Source of the DNA: Longicatena caecimuris
GTDB taxonomy: Bacteria; Bacillota_I; Bacilli_A; Erysipelotrichales; Erysipelotrichaceae
Direction: 5' to 3'
Assembly: GCF_004341945.1 (NCBI RefSeq)
Contig: NZ_SMBP01000003.1
Span: 62,001 to 126,000 of the forward strand
Length of the DNA stretch: 64,000 nt
How positions within the stretch are numbered: the first letter of the stretch is position 1; each line of letters opens with the position of its first letter. The translations under genes were made by a program, and so were the position numbers. This document shows, one piece after another, positions 36,719-46,441 of this stretch. The notes below the pieces were generated by a model that saw only the letters and a list, made by a program, of their open reading frames with translations, was not told where the DNA came from and did not search any database.

Positions 36719-37150
36719 ATGGGCAATGAGGAACGTATTGTTCGTTTGATCAGAACGATAACTACACATTTGCATAGCTGTATGAATCGCTGTTATGAAG
36801 ATTATGGAATGACGGGTATTCAAGGGCTTGTACTGATGGAAGTGGCAAATGATGAAGAATGTAAACTGGGGGCATTGGCACAGCGCTTGCTAATGACGAA
36901 TTCAAATCTATCCGCCATTATCAAACGAATGGAAGAGCATGGTTGGATACGCAGATGCCGTTCACCTCAGGATGAGCGTATTGTCTATGTACGCTTAAGC
37001 AATGAGGGCGCAGCTATCCTTGCGGATATTAAAAAGCGTATGGATGCCAAGTTGGACTTTCTGAAGCAAGAAGATGAAGAAAGTATTAAGCAAATGATAC
37101 AGAGTCTGAAACGACTTGATGATCTTTTGCAGGAGGTTACCTATGAATAA
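36719..37150 (+). CDS. MarR-family transcriptional regulator
   Basis: A 143-residue winged-helix regulator. The HTH and wing are visible in CKLGALAQRLLMTNSNLSAIIKRMEEHGWIRRCRSPQDERIVYVRLSNEG, with helices for dimerisation on each side. MarR proteins usually repress their own operon and respond to phenolic, oxidant or other small ligands. The ATG at 36719 is preceded by GTGAGG. Upstream in-frame codons fall within the operator. Its last 8 bp overlap the ftsH start, so regulator and protease are translationally coupled. Confidence 0.92.
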   Translation: MGNEERIVRLIRTITTHLHSCMNRCYEDYGMTGIQGLVLMEVANDEECKLGALAQRLLMTNSNLSAIIKRMEEHGWIRRCRSPQDERIVYVRLSNEGAAILADIKKRMDAKLDFLKQEDEESIKQMIQSLKRLDDLLQEVTYE

Positions 37151-38996
37151 GCAGAAAAAGCCATTATATTACTATTATTTAATCATCTTAATCGTTCTGT
37201 TAGGAATTAATCTTGTATTTACTATGTTTCGTGGGGATAAAATTAAAAACGTGAACTACAATGATTTTATGAAACAAATTGAACAGCATCAGATAAATGA
37301 AGTAGAAATAGGTGATCAGAATATTACGTATTCACTTAAAGGGGAAACGAAACAGCTGTATAAAACAGAAACGATGGAAACAGATACGAGTTTATCACAG
37401 CGCTTATATGATGCCGGAGCTAAATTTACGCGTATTCATACGAAAGAAATGAATCCTTTGTTATCTTTTCTATTGACATTTATCTTACCGGTTGCTTTCT
37501 TATGGTGGCTAGGTAATCGGATGTTTAAAAAGATGCAGAAGAAAATGGGTGGCGATGCCATGAGTTTTGGCGGTGGTTTTGGTAATTTTGGCAAAAGCGA
37601 TGCTAAAATTTATGTAAAAAGTCAAAGCGGTAAAACCTTTCGTGATGTAGCAGGACAGGAAGAGGCGAAGGAATCCTTACAGGAAATGGTTGACTTTTTA
37701 AAGGATCCAGAAAAATATAGTAAGATTGGTGCACAAATGCCAAAAGGGGCATTATTAGTAGGTCCACCGGGTACCGGTAAGACGTTATTAGCCAAAGCTG
37801 TTGCCGGAGAAGCCAATGTGCCTTTCTTCTCTATATCCGGTTCCGAATTTGTTGAAATGTTTGTTGGACGCGGAGCTGCCCGAGTACGTGATTTATTTAA
37901 ACAGGCTCGTGAAAAAGCTCCATGCATCGTTTTTATCGATGAAATTGATACGATAGGGAAAAAGCGAGATGGTGCAGGCGTTGGTGGAAATGACGAACGA
38001 GAACAGACGTTAAATCAGTTATTAGCCGAAATGGATGGTTTTGATGGCAGTACCGGTGTTATCATCCTAGCTGCGACCAATCGTCCGGAATCCTTAGATC
38101 AGGCATTGTTGCGTCCGGGACGATTCGATCGCCGCATTCCGGTGGAATTGCCTGACTTGCATGGACGTGAAGCAATTTTACAAGTTCATGCGAAAGATGT
38201 TAAAATCAGTAAACAAGTTGATTTCCGCGCGATTGCCAGAGCTACAGCAGGGGCCAGCGGTGCAGAACTTGCTAATATTATTAATGAAGCAGCTTTGATT
38301 GCTGTAAAAGATCATCGTAATCAAGTATTGCAGAAGGATTTAGAAGAAGCTGTTGAAATTGTGATTGCCGGTTATGAACGTAAAAATGCTGTGATTTCAG
38401 CGAAAGAAAAACTCATTGTATCCTATCATGAAATTGGTCATGCCTTAGTAGCAGCCCGCAGTAAACATTCCATGCCAGTCGCAAAAATTACGATTGTACC
38501 AAGAACAAGTGGAGCTCTTGGCTATACTATGCAGGTACCGGAAGATGAAAGTAATTTGATTACAAAGGATGAGGCTTTTACGAAAATCGTAACATTCTGT
38601 GGCGGACGAGCTGCGGAAGAATTGATTTTCCATTCCATTACCAGTGGTGCAGCAAATGATATCGAACAGGCAACCAAAATTGCCAGAAGTATGATCACTC
38701 GTTTAGGAATGAGTGAACAGTTTGGCATGACTGCTTTAGAAACAGTGAATAATCGCTATCTTGGACAAGATGCGACACTTGCTTGCAGTGATCAAACGGC
38801 AACCAAAATTGATGAAGAAGTAGTGAAACTGATACAGGATGCATATCAACAAGCATATCGAATACTTGAAGAAAATAAAGATAAATTGCATGAGCTGGCA
38901 AAGTTCTTATATGAAAAAGAAACGATTACCGGTGAGCAGTTTATGGCAATTTTGAATCGCCCGCGGCAAATTGAAACAAGCGCGGTGCAGGAATAA
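37143..38996 (+). CDS. ftsH: ATP-dependent zinc metalloprotease FtsH
   Basis: A 617-residue membrane AAA+ protease. Two helices (about residues 9-28 and 103-124) flank a short extracytoplasmic domain. The AAA domain has Walker A GPPGTGKT, Walker [11 protein letters not shown] and the second region of homology [20 protein letters not shown]. The pore loop is in [18 protein letters not shown]. The zinc site is HEIGH (HExxH). FtsH degrades misfolded membrane proteins and regulators. AGGAGG precedes the ATG at 37143, which lies within the end of marR. The usual tilS/hpt neighbours are absent, so this may be a second, MarR-controlled FtsH. Confidence 0.95.
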   Translation: MNKQKKPLYYYYLIILIVLLGINLVFTMFRGDKIKNVNYNDFMKQIEQHQINEVEIGDQNITYSLKGETKQLYKTETMETDTSLSQRLYDAGAKFTRIHTKEMNPLLSFLLTFILPVAFLWWLGNRMFKKMQKKMGGDAMSFGGGFGNFGKSDAKIYVKSQSGKTFRDVAGQEEAKESLQEMVDFLKDPEKYSKIGAQMPKGALLVGPPGTGKTLLAKAVAGEANVPFFSISGSEFVEMFVGRGAARVRDLFKQAREKAPCIVFIDEIDTIGKKRDGAGVGGNDEREQTLNQLLAEMDGFDGSTGVIILAATNRPESLDQALLRPGRFDRRIPVELPDLHGREAILQVHAKDVKISKQVDFRAIARATAGASGAELANIINEAALIAVKDHRNQVLQKDLEEAVEIVIAGYERKNAVISAKEKLIVSYHEIGHALVAARSKHSMPVAKITIVPRTSGALGYTMQVPEDESNLITKDEAFTKIVTFCGGRAAEELIFHSITSGAANDIEQATKIARSMITRLGMSEQFGMTALETVNNRYLGQDATLACSDQTATKIDEEVVKLIQDAYQQAYRILEENKDKLHELAKFLYEKETITGEQFMAILNRPRQIETSAVQE

Positions 38997-38998
38997 AG

Positions 38999-39053
38999 AA
39001 AACGTCATAGGACAGGATGCATGTCAACAGCAACTGTGTTATGACGTTTTTTA
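38999..39053. terminator. Bidirectional terminator after ftsH
   Basis: AAAACGTCATA pairs with TATGACGTTTTTT, enclosing 30 bases. It stands between ftsH and the converging phosphodiesterase gene. Confidence 0.85.
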
Positions 39054-39058
39054 TTTAC

Positions 39059-41332
39059 TTAATCAGATTCTTTAAGAAAGCCTTCTCCCCAATAGCCAAC
39101 AGGATCTTTCAACAATAACTTCTTAAAATCATTTGCCGGCATTGGTTTAGCAAAGACATATCCCTGGATGATATCACAGCCACATTTTTCTAAGAAGTAC
39201 ACTTGATCAGGCTCTTCAATACCTTCTGCAACGACCGCGATATGAAGCTGTTTCGCCAAATGAATAATATGGGAAACAATGATGCGAGCTTTCTCTATAG
39301 AAGCACCTTTGCGAAAGAATAAGATATCTAATTTTATGACCTGAATAGGAAGTTCTTTTAATGTATTCAAGGAAGAATAGCCAGCACCGAAATCATCAAT
39401 TGAACAAAGGAATCCATGAGTACGCAGTTCACTGATCTTGGCACTTAATAACGCATGGTCTTCAATCGCTAGACTTTCGGTGAATTCCAATTCTATCACA
39501 TCATCACAAAGTTCATATTGTTCTTTTATCGAAACATAATAGCTTATGAAATCTTCCTGGAAAATGTCTAATCTTGAAACATTGACTGCTAGATGAATGC
39601 GATGTGTGTGATTTTCAAAATAATCGTGCAGCCATTTGCAGGCAGAAGCAAACATATAACGATCTAAAAGAACAATGAATCCATTACGTTCAAATATCGG
39701 AATAAAGTCATTTGGAGGAATGATGGTTCCATCACTTTTTTGCCAACGTACCAAAACTTCTCCACCCATGATGCGATGATTATGATGAGTATCCGTTTTA
39801 GGCTGTATATACATTTTAAATTCACCATTCTTCAAGGCAAGCTGCATTTGACTTTCAATCTCATTAACATGTAGGATATTTTGACGAATGGTATCGGAAT
39901 AAAATGCTTGCCGTATTTCACGATTTGCTTTAATTGACTGTTGCGCCATCTTAGCACGGTTATACATCTTATTTACACTTAACACATCTTCTGGTTTTGT
40001 TACACAGTAAAAACCAATTGCAAATGAAATAGGGAAAGAATGTGTATTGCAATGCTCTTTCGCAATAACAGCTTTCATGATATGTTCATGCCATTCGATT
40101 AATTGGTTAGGTTCTTGGAAAAAACGTATACCCGTAAAATGATCGGCACTTTCACGACAGAAGAAATCATGTGTTTGCATATTGGCAAGTAGGCAATTGC
40201 ACATGATTTTTAATAAAGCATCACCGGCCTCATAGCCAAAGGTGTCATTATAGATTTTAAAATTATCAATATCCCCATACCAAAAGGCGAATGGTTGAAA
40301 TGCGTCTTTTCTTTGGATTATCTGTTCTTCCACATCTATAGAAAATTTGACAAAGTTTGATATACCGAGCACAGGATCTGCAAAGGCTAGTCTTTCAAGA
40401 TGTTGCTTTGTGCGATTGTGCGTGCGATTAATAAGGTAAAAGAGTAGTAAAAAGATCAATAAGGCAAAGCCTGTTAACAGAATGGTTCCATAGATCAGCG
40501 TATGATCTTCATTAATCATATTTTCATTTACGATACTTAATAAATACCAATCGTTATACGATAATGGTGTATATAAGCACCAATAAGTTTGTTTATCCTC
40601 ATCATACGTGAAGAAATGTGATGTTTTATCTTTAAGGTTTTGATGAATACTTGTTAATTGTTCTTCACTAAGATTACCAATATCCCCTATATTTTCCACC
40701 GTTGCTGATTTCATAGAACGAATGATATAAGTGCCGTTGCTGTCAATGATATTGGAATAGCCACTATGACTGAAGATGGCATTATCCAAAACACTCCGCA
40801 GTCGCTGAGTTTTATCAGCCGCTAGTAACACACCGATATTTTGATTATTACTGATAATAGGAACACTATAATAATTGAGGTAGTTATTACTGAAAGGATC
40901 TTTTAATGTCTTAGAAATGGTAAGTTTTCCTTGCATGCCTGATTGAAAAATAGGAGAGGAACTAAAATCAACCTTATGATGAATGGTGCCATCTAAATCA
41001 ACCATGTCGGCTTTCCCATTGCTATGAATGATACCCATGCGATAAAACGCGTTGCGATCATTGATCTTACGGATAATAGGAAGTAAATGTTTTAAATCCA
41101 TAACTTTCATTTCACCAAGTGTAAGTGCCACACCGTCAAGGGTTTCCATATTATTCGCTATTTGTTCGTTAACCGTTGTCTTCATATTTTCTACAGACTC
41201 TTCAAAATAAGCAATATTTTTCTGATTGCTTTCTTTCATCATATAGAAAATAAAACCGACACCTGAGACGAAAAAGCACAGGCATAATATAAGAATAATA
41301 CGATAATATCTACTTGTTTTTTTTGTTACCAT
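39059..41332 (-). CDS. Membrane-bound Cache-GGDEF-EAL cyclic-di-GMP phosphodiesterase
   Basis: A 757-residue signalling protein. A helix near residues 10-30, an extracellular Cache-type sensor (about 35-275) and a helix near 280-300 lead to the cytoplasmic part. The GGDEF domain is degenerate: the active-site loop reads RESADHFTG instead of RxGGDEF, so it cannot make cyclic-di-GMP in the usual way. The EAL domain is intact: EVLVRW (ExLxR), EFTES, IDDFGAGYSSL, PIQVIKLD and VVAEGIEE. It should therefore degrade cyclic-di-GMP in response to an external ligand. TAGGAGA precedes the ATG. Confidence 0.92.
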   Translation of the reverse strand: MVTKKTSRYYRIILILCLCFFVSGVGFIFYMMKESNQKNIAYFEESVENMKTTVNEQIANNMETLDGVALTLGEMKVMDLKHLLPIIRKINDRNAFYRMGIIHSNGKADMVDLDGTIHHKVDFSSSPIFQSGMQGKLTISKTLKDPFSNNYLNYYSVPIISNNQNIGVLLAADKTQRLRSVLDNAIFSHSGYSNIIDSNGTYIIRSMKSATVENIGDIGNLSEEQLTSIHQNLKDKTSHFFTYDEDKQTYWCLYTPLSYNDWYLLSIVNENMINEDHTLIYGTILLTGFALLIFLLLFYLINRTHNRTKQHLERLAFADPVLGISNFVKFSIDVEEQIIQRKDAFQPFAFWYGDIDNFKIYNDTFGYEAGDALLKIMCNCLLANMQTHDFFCRESADHFTGIRFFQEPNQLIEWHEHIMKAVIAKEHCNTHSFPISFAIGFYCVTKPEDVLSVNKMYNRAKMAQQSIKANREIRQAFYSDTIRQNILHVNEIESQMQLALKNGEFKMYIQPKTDTHHNHRIMGGEVLVRWQKSDGTIIPPNDFIPIFERNGFIVLLDRYMFASACKWLHDYFENHTHRIHLAVNVSRLDIFQEDFISYYVSIKEQYELCDDVIELEFTESLAIEDHALLSAKISELRTHGFLCSIDDFGAGYSSLNTLKELPIQVIKLDILFFRKGASIEKARIIVSHIIHLAKQLHIAVVAEGIEEPDQVYFLEKCGCDIIQGYVFAKPMPANDFKKLLLKDPVGYWGEGFLKESD

Positions 41333-41389
41333 GACTATCTCCTATATAAATCATCATCCGATATCCCTTACATCGGTTATAGTTCTTAC

Positions 41390-41398
41390 ATTATAGCA
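41390..41398 (-). promoter_or_regulatory. Extended -10 promoter of the phosphodiesterase gene
   Basis: TGCTATAAT on the minus strand (41390-41398), about 57 bp before the start codon. The -35 region is poor, as is usual with extended -10 promoters. Confidence 0.5.
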
Positions 41399-41642
41399 TG
41401 GATTATGTAAAGAGTGGTACTAGAATAAGAATTCCTATCTATTCACTTTATTTTTAGCATATATCATGTATATATCATACTTCTACAAGTAATCTGTAAT
41501 GAATGAAGATAACAATTACCGAAAATAAGATACCACCTTCAGCAAATGATAAGAAATAAAAAATATAGCATTACTCTTTCAGTTACCATCCTATGGAATC
41601 AAGCATAAAAGAAAAGAAGGGTTTCGCTTTCATAATAAAGCA

Positions 41643-41672
41643 TTGTGAAAAAGAGGAATGAAATGCTATAAT
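41643..41672 (+). promoter_or_regulatory. Promoter of the phospholipase-like gene
   Basis: TTGTGA (41643-41648), 18 bp, TATAAT (41667-41672), with TGC before the -10 (extended form). Confidence 0.65.
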
Positions 41673-41701
41673 ACCACTAGACGACAATAGGAGGGAAGCA
41701 C

Positions 41702-42679
41702 ATGCCAAATATTATCACACACAAAATATTTGCTGAAGAGGTATTAAAACAATTAGAAAAACAAGATATTCGCTCAATTATTGAAAAACATCCGCAAAGC
41801 TATTATATTGGCAGTAACGGACCGGATTTTCTGTTTTTTTCGCATAGTAAGCCTTGGGAGGCATATAAGAGCCATGTCTTAAATCATCTAGGGAGCCGTA
41901 TGCATGCAACCCATATCAACGCTTTTTATGAAACTGCACTGCGCTGTGTGAAAGCTCAGGAAAACATACAAATAAAAGAAACAATGATGGCATATTTGTT
42001 TGGACATTTATGTCATTGGGCATTAGATAAAACAACACATCCTTATATTTTTTATCGTACCGGGAACTGTAAAGGAAAAAGTGCCGGATATCATCACCGT
42101 TTTGAATCTATGATGGATACCATGATGTTAGAAAAATATAAGGGTATTAATATTAAAGAATTCCCTTGTTATGAAATTTGTGAATATGATGAAGATATAC
42201 TAAAGGCTATTGCCAGGATATATGTTCCTAGCGCAAAAGAAGTGTATCATGTAGATGTAAAGGTACATGACATACGAGAAGCTTTAAATTCCTGGTATGA
42301 TATTCAAAAATTATTGTATGATCCTAATAATTTGAAATATCCCATTGTTAAAGGTGTGGAAACTTTGTTTAGACAACCATGGAAGATCAGTGGCAATATC
42401 GTTAAAACAAAGATTGATGAACGCTATGATATCTTGAATGAAGAAAAACGCGAATGGCTGCATCCTTGTGATTCTGCTATGCGATCAAATGCATCCTTCC
42501 TTGAGTTATTCCAAGAGGCGCAATCGTTGGCAGTTGCGGTAGTGGAAAAGGCCTATGGATGTATAGAATATGATGCAAATGTCCAAAGTGTTATGGATAT
42601 TTTACAAAATCAGGCATATGATACTGGTATGGATGGCAATCCTAAGATGCAGTATTTTGATGTCATCTATGAGCATTAG
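41702..42679 (+). CDS. Zinc-dependent phospholipase C-domain protein
   Basis: A 325-residue protein of the zinc-dependent PLC / S1-P1 nuclease fold family. The His and Asp ligands are visible in MPNIITHKIFAEEV (His7), IGSNGPDFLFF and LFGHLCHWALDKTTHPYIFYRTG, followed by HHRFESMMDTMML. There is no signal peptide, unlike secreted phospholipases, so it is probably cytoplasmic. Many Firmicutes carry such uncharacterised relatives. GGAGGG precedes the ATG. A tight terminator begins at its stop codon. Confidence 0.82.
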   Translation: MPNIITHKIFAEEVLKQLEKQDIRSIIEKHPQSYYIGSNGPDFLFFSHSKPWEAYKSHVLNHLGSRMHATHINAFYETALRCVKAQENIQIKETMMAYLFGHLCHWALDKTTHPYIFYRTGNCKGKSAGYHHRFESMMDTMMLEKYKGINIKEFPCYEICEYDEDILKAIARIYVPSAKEVYHVDVKVHDIREALNSWYDIQKLLYDPNNLKYPIVKGVETLFRQPWKISGNIVKTKIDERYDILNEEKREWLHPCDSAMRSNASFLELFQEAQSLAVAVVEKAYGCIEYDANVQSVMDILQNQAYDTGMDGNPKMQYFDVIYEH

Positions 42680-42700
42680 CAGCATATATGCTGCTTTTTT
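42678..42700 (+). terminator. Terminator overlapping the stop codon
   Basis: AGCAGCATATATGCTGCT perfect hairpin followed by TTTTT; it starts within the TAG stop. Confidence 0.85.
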
Positions 42701-42717
42701 AAACGGAGGTGTATGAT

Positions 42718-43671
42718 TTGAAGAGTTTTGATCTGCATGCAGATATCGGCTACGATATTATGCAAAAGAAAAATAAGGGATATAAAGAGAATATTTTAAA
42801 AACGTATCATCTGCCTAAATTTGAGCAGGGAGAAATCGCTTATATTTGCATGGCATCTTTTTTTGATGGGCATGAAGATTGGACGGATATGCAGGATATG
42901 ATCCAAAATACCAAAAAAGCCATACAGGAGTGCGAAGATGTCTGTCTTCTTTTGCAAGCAGAAGACTTTTTTGTACCTGCTAAGGTTCATGCCATTATGA
43001 GTGTAGAAGGGATGTGTGGAATCAAGGAGCATCCGCGTGAAAAGATACGTTGGATGTATGAACAGGGTGTGCGTTTGGCGTCCTTTTGCTGGAATGATGA
43101 AAATGCGCTGGCAACCGGTGTGAAAGGTGATACACAACGTGGACTTACGGCAATGGGAAAAGAAGCATTGGACGAAATGGTAAAACTGAATATGGTCATT
43201 GATGTCTCACATGCAAATGAAAAAACTTTCTGGGATATTCTTTCTCATCCTAAGGCCAATATCATCGCGAGTCATTCTAATGTTCGAGAATTGTGTGATC
43301 ATCCGCGTAATCTTAAGAATGAACAGATTGAAGCATTGCTGAAACGTGGCACTTTGATTGGTATGAATACAGCACCACAATTTGTGCATAGCAATAAAGA
43401 AAAACAGGATGTTGCCCATCTTGTACAGCACATGGTCTGGTTAAAAGAGTTTCATCATAATAAGGTTGATAGCATTGCTTTTGGCTTTGATTATATGGAT
43501 TTTTATGAGGAACAATATGATTATTTAAAGGGTGCGAAGGATTGTACGCAGACTGGTAATATCCTTCAGGAAATGCGTAAGTATTTTAGTGAAGAGGAGA
43601 TTGCAGCAATTGCATATCGTAATGCATGCGATTATTTTAAAAAGATTTGGCAGGCCCATAATGCCATATAG
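42718..43671 (+). CDS. M19-family (renal-type) dipeptidase
   Basis: A 317-residue zinc dipeptidase. Metal-binding motifs: FDLHADIGYD (HxD), MSVEGM (bridging Glu), DVSHANEKTFWDI and IASHSNVREL (His ligands), and FGFDYMDF (Asp). M19 enzymes cleave dipeptides, including those with D-residues, in the cytosol. The start is taken as TTG at 42718, eight bases after GGAGG. A GTG at 42709 overlaps that site and the ATG at 42713 is out of frame. A strong terminator separates it from the gene before. Confidence 0.9.
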   Translation: MKSFDLHADIGYDIMQKKNKGYKENILKTYHLPKFEQGEIAYICMASFFDGHEDWTDMQDMIQNTKKAIQECEDVCLLLQAEDFFVPAKVHAIMSVEGMCGIKEHPREKIRWMYEQGVRLASFCWNDENALATGVKGDTQRGLTAMGKEALDEMVKLNMVIDVSHANEKTFWDILSHPKANIIASHSNVRELCDHPRNLKNEQIEALLKRGTLIGMNTAPQFVHSNKEKQDVAHLVQHMVWLKEFHHNKVDSIAFGFDYMDFYEEQYDYLKGAKDCTQTGNILQEMRKYFSEEEIAAIAYRNACDYFKKIWQAHNAI

Positions 43672-43680
43672 AAACATTCA

Positions 43681-43733
43681 AAAAAGAAAGTTTTCAGGTA
43701 GTTTAAAATTCACCTTAAGACTTTCTTTTTTTA
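43681..43733. terminator. Bidirectional terminator after the dipeptidase gene
   Basis: AAAAAAGAAAGT pairs with ACTTTCTTTTTTT, with an inner AGGT/ACCT stem. It serves the dipeptidase gene and the converging DUF1893 gene. Confidence 0.8.
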
Positions 43734-43759
43734 AACAATTTATTTGTAGGAAGACGTTC

Positions 43760-44167
43760 TTACTTGGTCATTTGTGCTAGCAAATGTACCAGTTTGTGAT
43801 AGGCAAGCTCCATATCGTCTATATGCAATACACATGTTTCCATGGGGCAGATACCATCTTTTTTGCGATTGATGATATTTGGTACAAGTAGTTCGTAATG
43901 AACAAGAATATGATGTGCTTGTAAAAAATGCAGTGCCGGTTCAGATATCACACCAGCATGAACTTCTTTGATGCCCCCGAATACTAACATCATTGCTGCC
44001 GCTTTGCCAATCACTTTATCTGCGATTTGCGCATCTTTCAATACACCCTTATCAAGGAGGGTTAGAATGGGGCGTATTCCATCAGCCTTTTCTTTATAAA
44101 TATGATTGTTTTGTGACACTATACAGGATAAGTGTTCTTCCTTTAAAATTTTCATCAGGCTTTCCAT
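43760..44167 (-). CDS. DUF1893-family protein
   Basis: A 135-residue cytoplasmic protein. It starts MESLMKILKEEHLSCIV and contains ADGIRPILTLLDKG, ADKVIGKAAAMMLVFGG and HAGVISEPALHFLQ, with a Cys in the last third (DGICPMETCVL). This matches DUF1893, whose fold is close to cytidine-deaminase-like proteins but whose function is unknown. The ATG at 44167 follows AAGGAAAAG. Codons upstream in frame (MEVSLFLC...) have no ribosome-binding site. Confidence 0.8.
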   Translation of the reverse strand: MESLMKILKEEHLSCIVSQNNHIYKEKADGIRPILTLLDKGVLKDAQIADKVIGKAAAMMLVFGGIKEVHAGVISEPALHFLQAHHILVHYELLVPNIINRKKDGICPMETCVLHIDDMELAYHKLVHLLAQMTK

Positions 44168-44329
44168 TTTTTTCTTTTCCTTTCTTACAAATAGTTTGCA
44201 TAAAAAAAGCGAAACTTCCATGATCGCCCTTACAGTACAAGTCTATCATATTTTATCTAAAAATGATAGTCTAGTAAAAGGAATTTTTTTGACTATAATA
44301 AAGGTATAAATACAAGGAGGGATTTTATT

Positions 44330-44863
44330 ATGAAAGTCCAGATCTACGGTAAGAACATTACGGTAACTCCAGCAATCGCTGAGAAAATTGAGAAGAAGTT
44401 AAATCATCTCGAAAAGTATTTCATCATTGATGAGAATGTGATTGCAAATGTGGTAGTTCGGGTGTATCCGAACAAACAGAAAATAGAGGTGACGATTCCA
44501 ACAAAGTTTGCAGTTCTGCGTGCAGAAGTTGTGCATGATGACTTATATGCAGCCATTGACTTGGCTATCGACAAACTGGAAGATCAGATTCGCAGACAAA
44601 AAACAAGATTAACGAGAAAGAACAAAGAGAAATTGGCATATGCGTTCCTTGAAACAGAAGAATTAGATGAAGAGTATGATGAAGCGGATGAAGTCGTTAA
44701 GACAAAATCCATTGTCCCAGACACCATGGAATTAGATGAAGCGATTATGCGTATGGAAATGTTGAATCATAATTTCTTTATTTATCGCGACGATGAAACA
44801 AAGGAAATTGCCGTTGTCTATAAACGTCATGATGGTGGCTATGGCTTAATTGAAACGGAATAA
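44330..44863 (+). CDS. hpf: Long-form ribosome hibernation promoting factor HPF
   Basis: A 177-residue long HPF. The N-terminal S30AE domain (about 1-100) binds the decoding region of the 30S subunit; it starts MKVQIYGKNITVTPAIAEKIEKKL. The C-terminal domain (about 120-177, FFIYRDDETKEIAVVYKRHDGGYGLIE) joins two ribosomes into 100S dimers in stationary phase. ACAAGGAGG precedes the ATG. A TATAAT at 44293-44298 is likely its -10. An insertion sequence begins three bases after the stop codon and separates the gene from its own terminator at 46550. Confidence 0.96.
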   Translation: MKVQIYGKNITVTPAIAEKIEKKLNHLEKYFIIDENVIANVVVRVYPNKQKIEVTIPTKFAVLRAEVVHDDLYAAIDLAIDKLEDQIRRQKTRLTRKNKEKLAYAFLETEELDEEYDEADEVVKTKSIVPDTMELDEAIMRMEMLNHNFFIYRDDETKEIAVVYKRHDGGYGLIETE

Positions 44864-44865
44864 AC
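44858..44865. repeat. Target-site duplication, left copy
   Basis: GAATAAAC, identical to 46533-46540. It contains the TAA stop codon of hpf, so the insertion left the protein intact. Eight bases is the usual ISL3 duplication length. Confidence 0.88.
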
Positions 44866-44960
44866 GGGGCTCTAAATTAACGTGGGGTTGAGCGAAAAAA
44901 GGCTCTAAATTATTGTGGGGTTTTAGCATCTAACTGCTACGCTCTAAATTAACGTGGGGT
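44866..44960 (+). repeat. Left-end iterons of the IS
   Basis: Three direct copies of (G)GCTCTAAATTA(A/T)(C/T)GTGGGGTT at about 44866-44888, 44901-44924 and 44941-44962. Probably multiple transposase binding sites. Confidence 0.85.
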
Positions 44961-45037
44961 TTCAAAAAAGAAGTAATAAGGTTCGGGAATGAACAAATTA
45001 CTTCTTTTTTATATGTCAAACATTGTATGCATGATAG

Positions 45038-46357
45038 TTATTTTTTATAGGTACCGCGTTTCTTTCCGTTCATTCTGATTGGAAGCTGTGCATCAGAGAG
45101 GCAAGGCAGTGCATCTCTGTTCATGCAGTACATACAACGGTTACGGAAGCGCGCGAAATTCACATATCCATTACCCGTTTTCTTGATCAGTTTTACAATA
45201 GAGTTACGAGATTCCATGATGCCATTCGACAACCGTCTTCCATCTACGAGAATAAAAGAATTGATGATTTCTTCTTTCCAGTTATTCAACATTTTATGGA
45301 TTACTACTATTTCAGGAATATGAGATTTTCGTATCAATGACATCATCTCATTGAAATCTTTTTCTGCATTACTGAAATCGCTGTATGTATTGAAGAGAAG
45401 GTATCTATCTTTGATCTGATAGGCTTCCTTTAATTCTGGGGATATAGCCAATATGCGGTCAAGCAGCTGCGGATAATTGATATATTGATTTAACCGTTTA
45501 TTGAACCTGCGCTTACCTTCTCGTACTTCTTTTTCAAGAAGAAGCCAGTTGAAATTCTTCAGCAGATAATATTCTACAGTGTTTGACTTATATCCTTTCA
45601 TAATACGGACCCTGACTGCATTTAGGGAATCATTGATATTTTTAACAACATGGAAAGAGTCTACAGCAATTTTGGCTTTAGGAAAACGGAAATGAACAAC
45701 ATCTCTATATGGCTGATACATATCCATAATGAAGTATTGGACATTTGATCTTTCACCTATAGGAATCCTTTCAAAGTAATTGAGAAGAGAATACTTTTTT
45801 CTCTCAGGAAGCATATCAATCAGCTGATGAGATTTGAAATCAAGAAGAAGGCAGACATACTTACTATGATTATCCTTCAAAGCATAGACTTCATCGATAC
45901 ATATGATTTTAGGAAAAGTTCTACGCTTTATACGGACATAAAGATCGAAGATTTCCTGAGCCTTAGTTGGAGAAATATAATTATGCCGTGCAACGCTGGA
46001 GAAAGTAGAATTTGACTCTTTCAGCTCATTCAGCACATTAAGAACAGTAAGGCTGCTTATAGTATGCCCGGAAGGCAGGAAGGGATTTGATTCAAAAAAA
46101 GTTCTGCCACATACAGTGCACACAAAGCATCTGGCACGATAGCGTATCAGACAAGAACGGCTGTTCAGCGCAGAATGGGTAATAGATTTAGTTCTATAGT
46201 CTTTAATATGTGTGGAATAAGAACCACAAGAAGGACAGCTAAACTTTTTAGATACGAGAGTAATGTCGATAATCAAAGAACCGTTTTCACTTTGAGAAGA
46301 GGAAGAGGATAAAACATCTTCTTGAGGTATATTCAATAAATCTGTTATAATATCCAT
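45038..46357 (-). CDS. ISL3-family transposase
   Basis: A 439-residue DDE transposase. The N-terminal zinc-finger region has CPSCGS and CFVCTVCGRTF. The catalytic core shows Asp in CIDEVYALKD, Asp in IMDMYQPYRD and Glu in NGIMESRNSIVKLIKKTGNGYVNFARFRNR, the ISL3 (DDE_Tnp_ISL3) signature. It catalyses cut-and-paste or copy movement of the element. The frame is complete with no stops. AAAGGAG lies before the ATG at 46357. The last residues are very basic. Confidence 0.95.
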   Translation of the reverse strand: MDIITDLLNIPQEDVLSSSSSQSENGSLIIDITLVSKKFSCPSCGSYSTHIKDYRTKSITHSALNSRSCLIRYRARCFVCTVCGRTFFESNPFLPSGHTISSLTVLNVLNELKESNSTFSSVARHNYISPTKAQEIFDLYVRIKRRTFPKIICIDEVYALKDNHSKYVCLLLDFKSHQLIDMLPERKKYSLLNYFERIPIGERSNVQYFIMDMYQPYRDVVHFRFPKAKIAVDSFHVVKNINDSLNAVRVRIMKGYKSNTVEYYLLKNFNWLLLEKEVREGKRRFNKRLNQYINYPQLLDRILAISPELKEAYQIKDRYLLFNTYSDFSNAEKDFNEMMSLIRKSHIPEIVVIHKMLNNWKEEIINSFILVDGRRLSNGIMESRNSIVKLIKKTGNGYVNFARFRNRCMYCMNRDALPCLSDAQLPIRMNGKKRGTYKK

Positions 46358-46441
46358 AGTGGAAAACCACTCCTTTCGTTAAGAATAATGTTTGACAATG
46401 ATATTCTACAACGAAAGGTTTTTTTGTGAAATGAACAAAAG

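Larger units (their letters stand above)
41333..41701. other. 369-bp divergent intergenic region
   Basis: No gene is seen. It carries a minus-strand extended -10 (41390-41398) for the phosphodiesterase gene and a plus-strand promoter (41643-41672) for the phospholipase-like gene. The middle is AT-rich with a repeated ATATATCAT (near 41459 and 41471). Confidence 0.6.

Noticed and set aside
44866-44962. Three regularly spaced repeats that look like a short CRISPR array or plasmid iterons
   Set aside because: The same units occur inverted at 46442-46532 and the block is bounded by an 8-bp target duplication with an ISL3 transposase inside. They are IS-end repeats.
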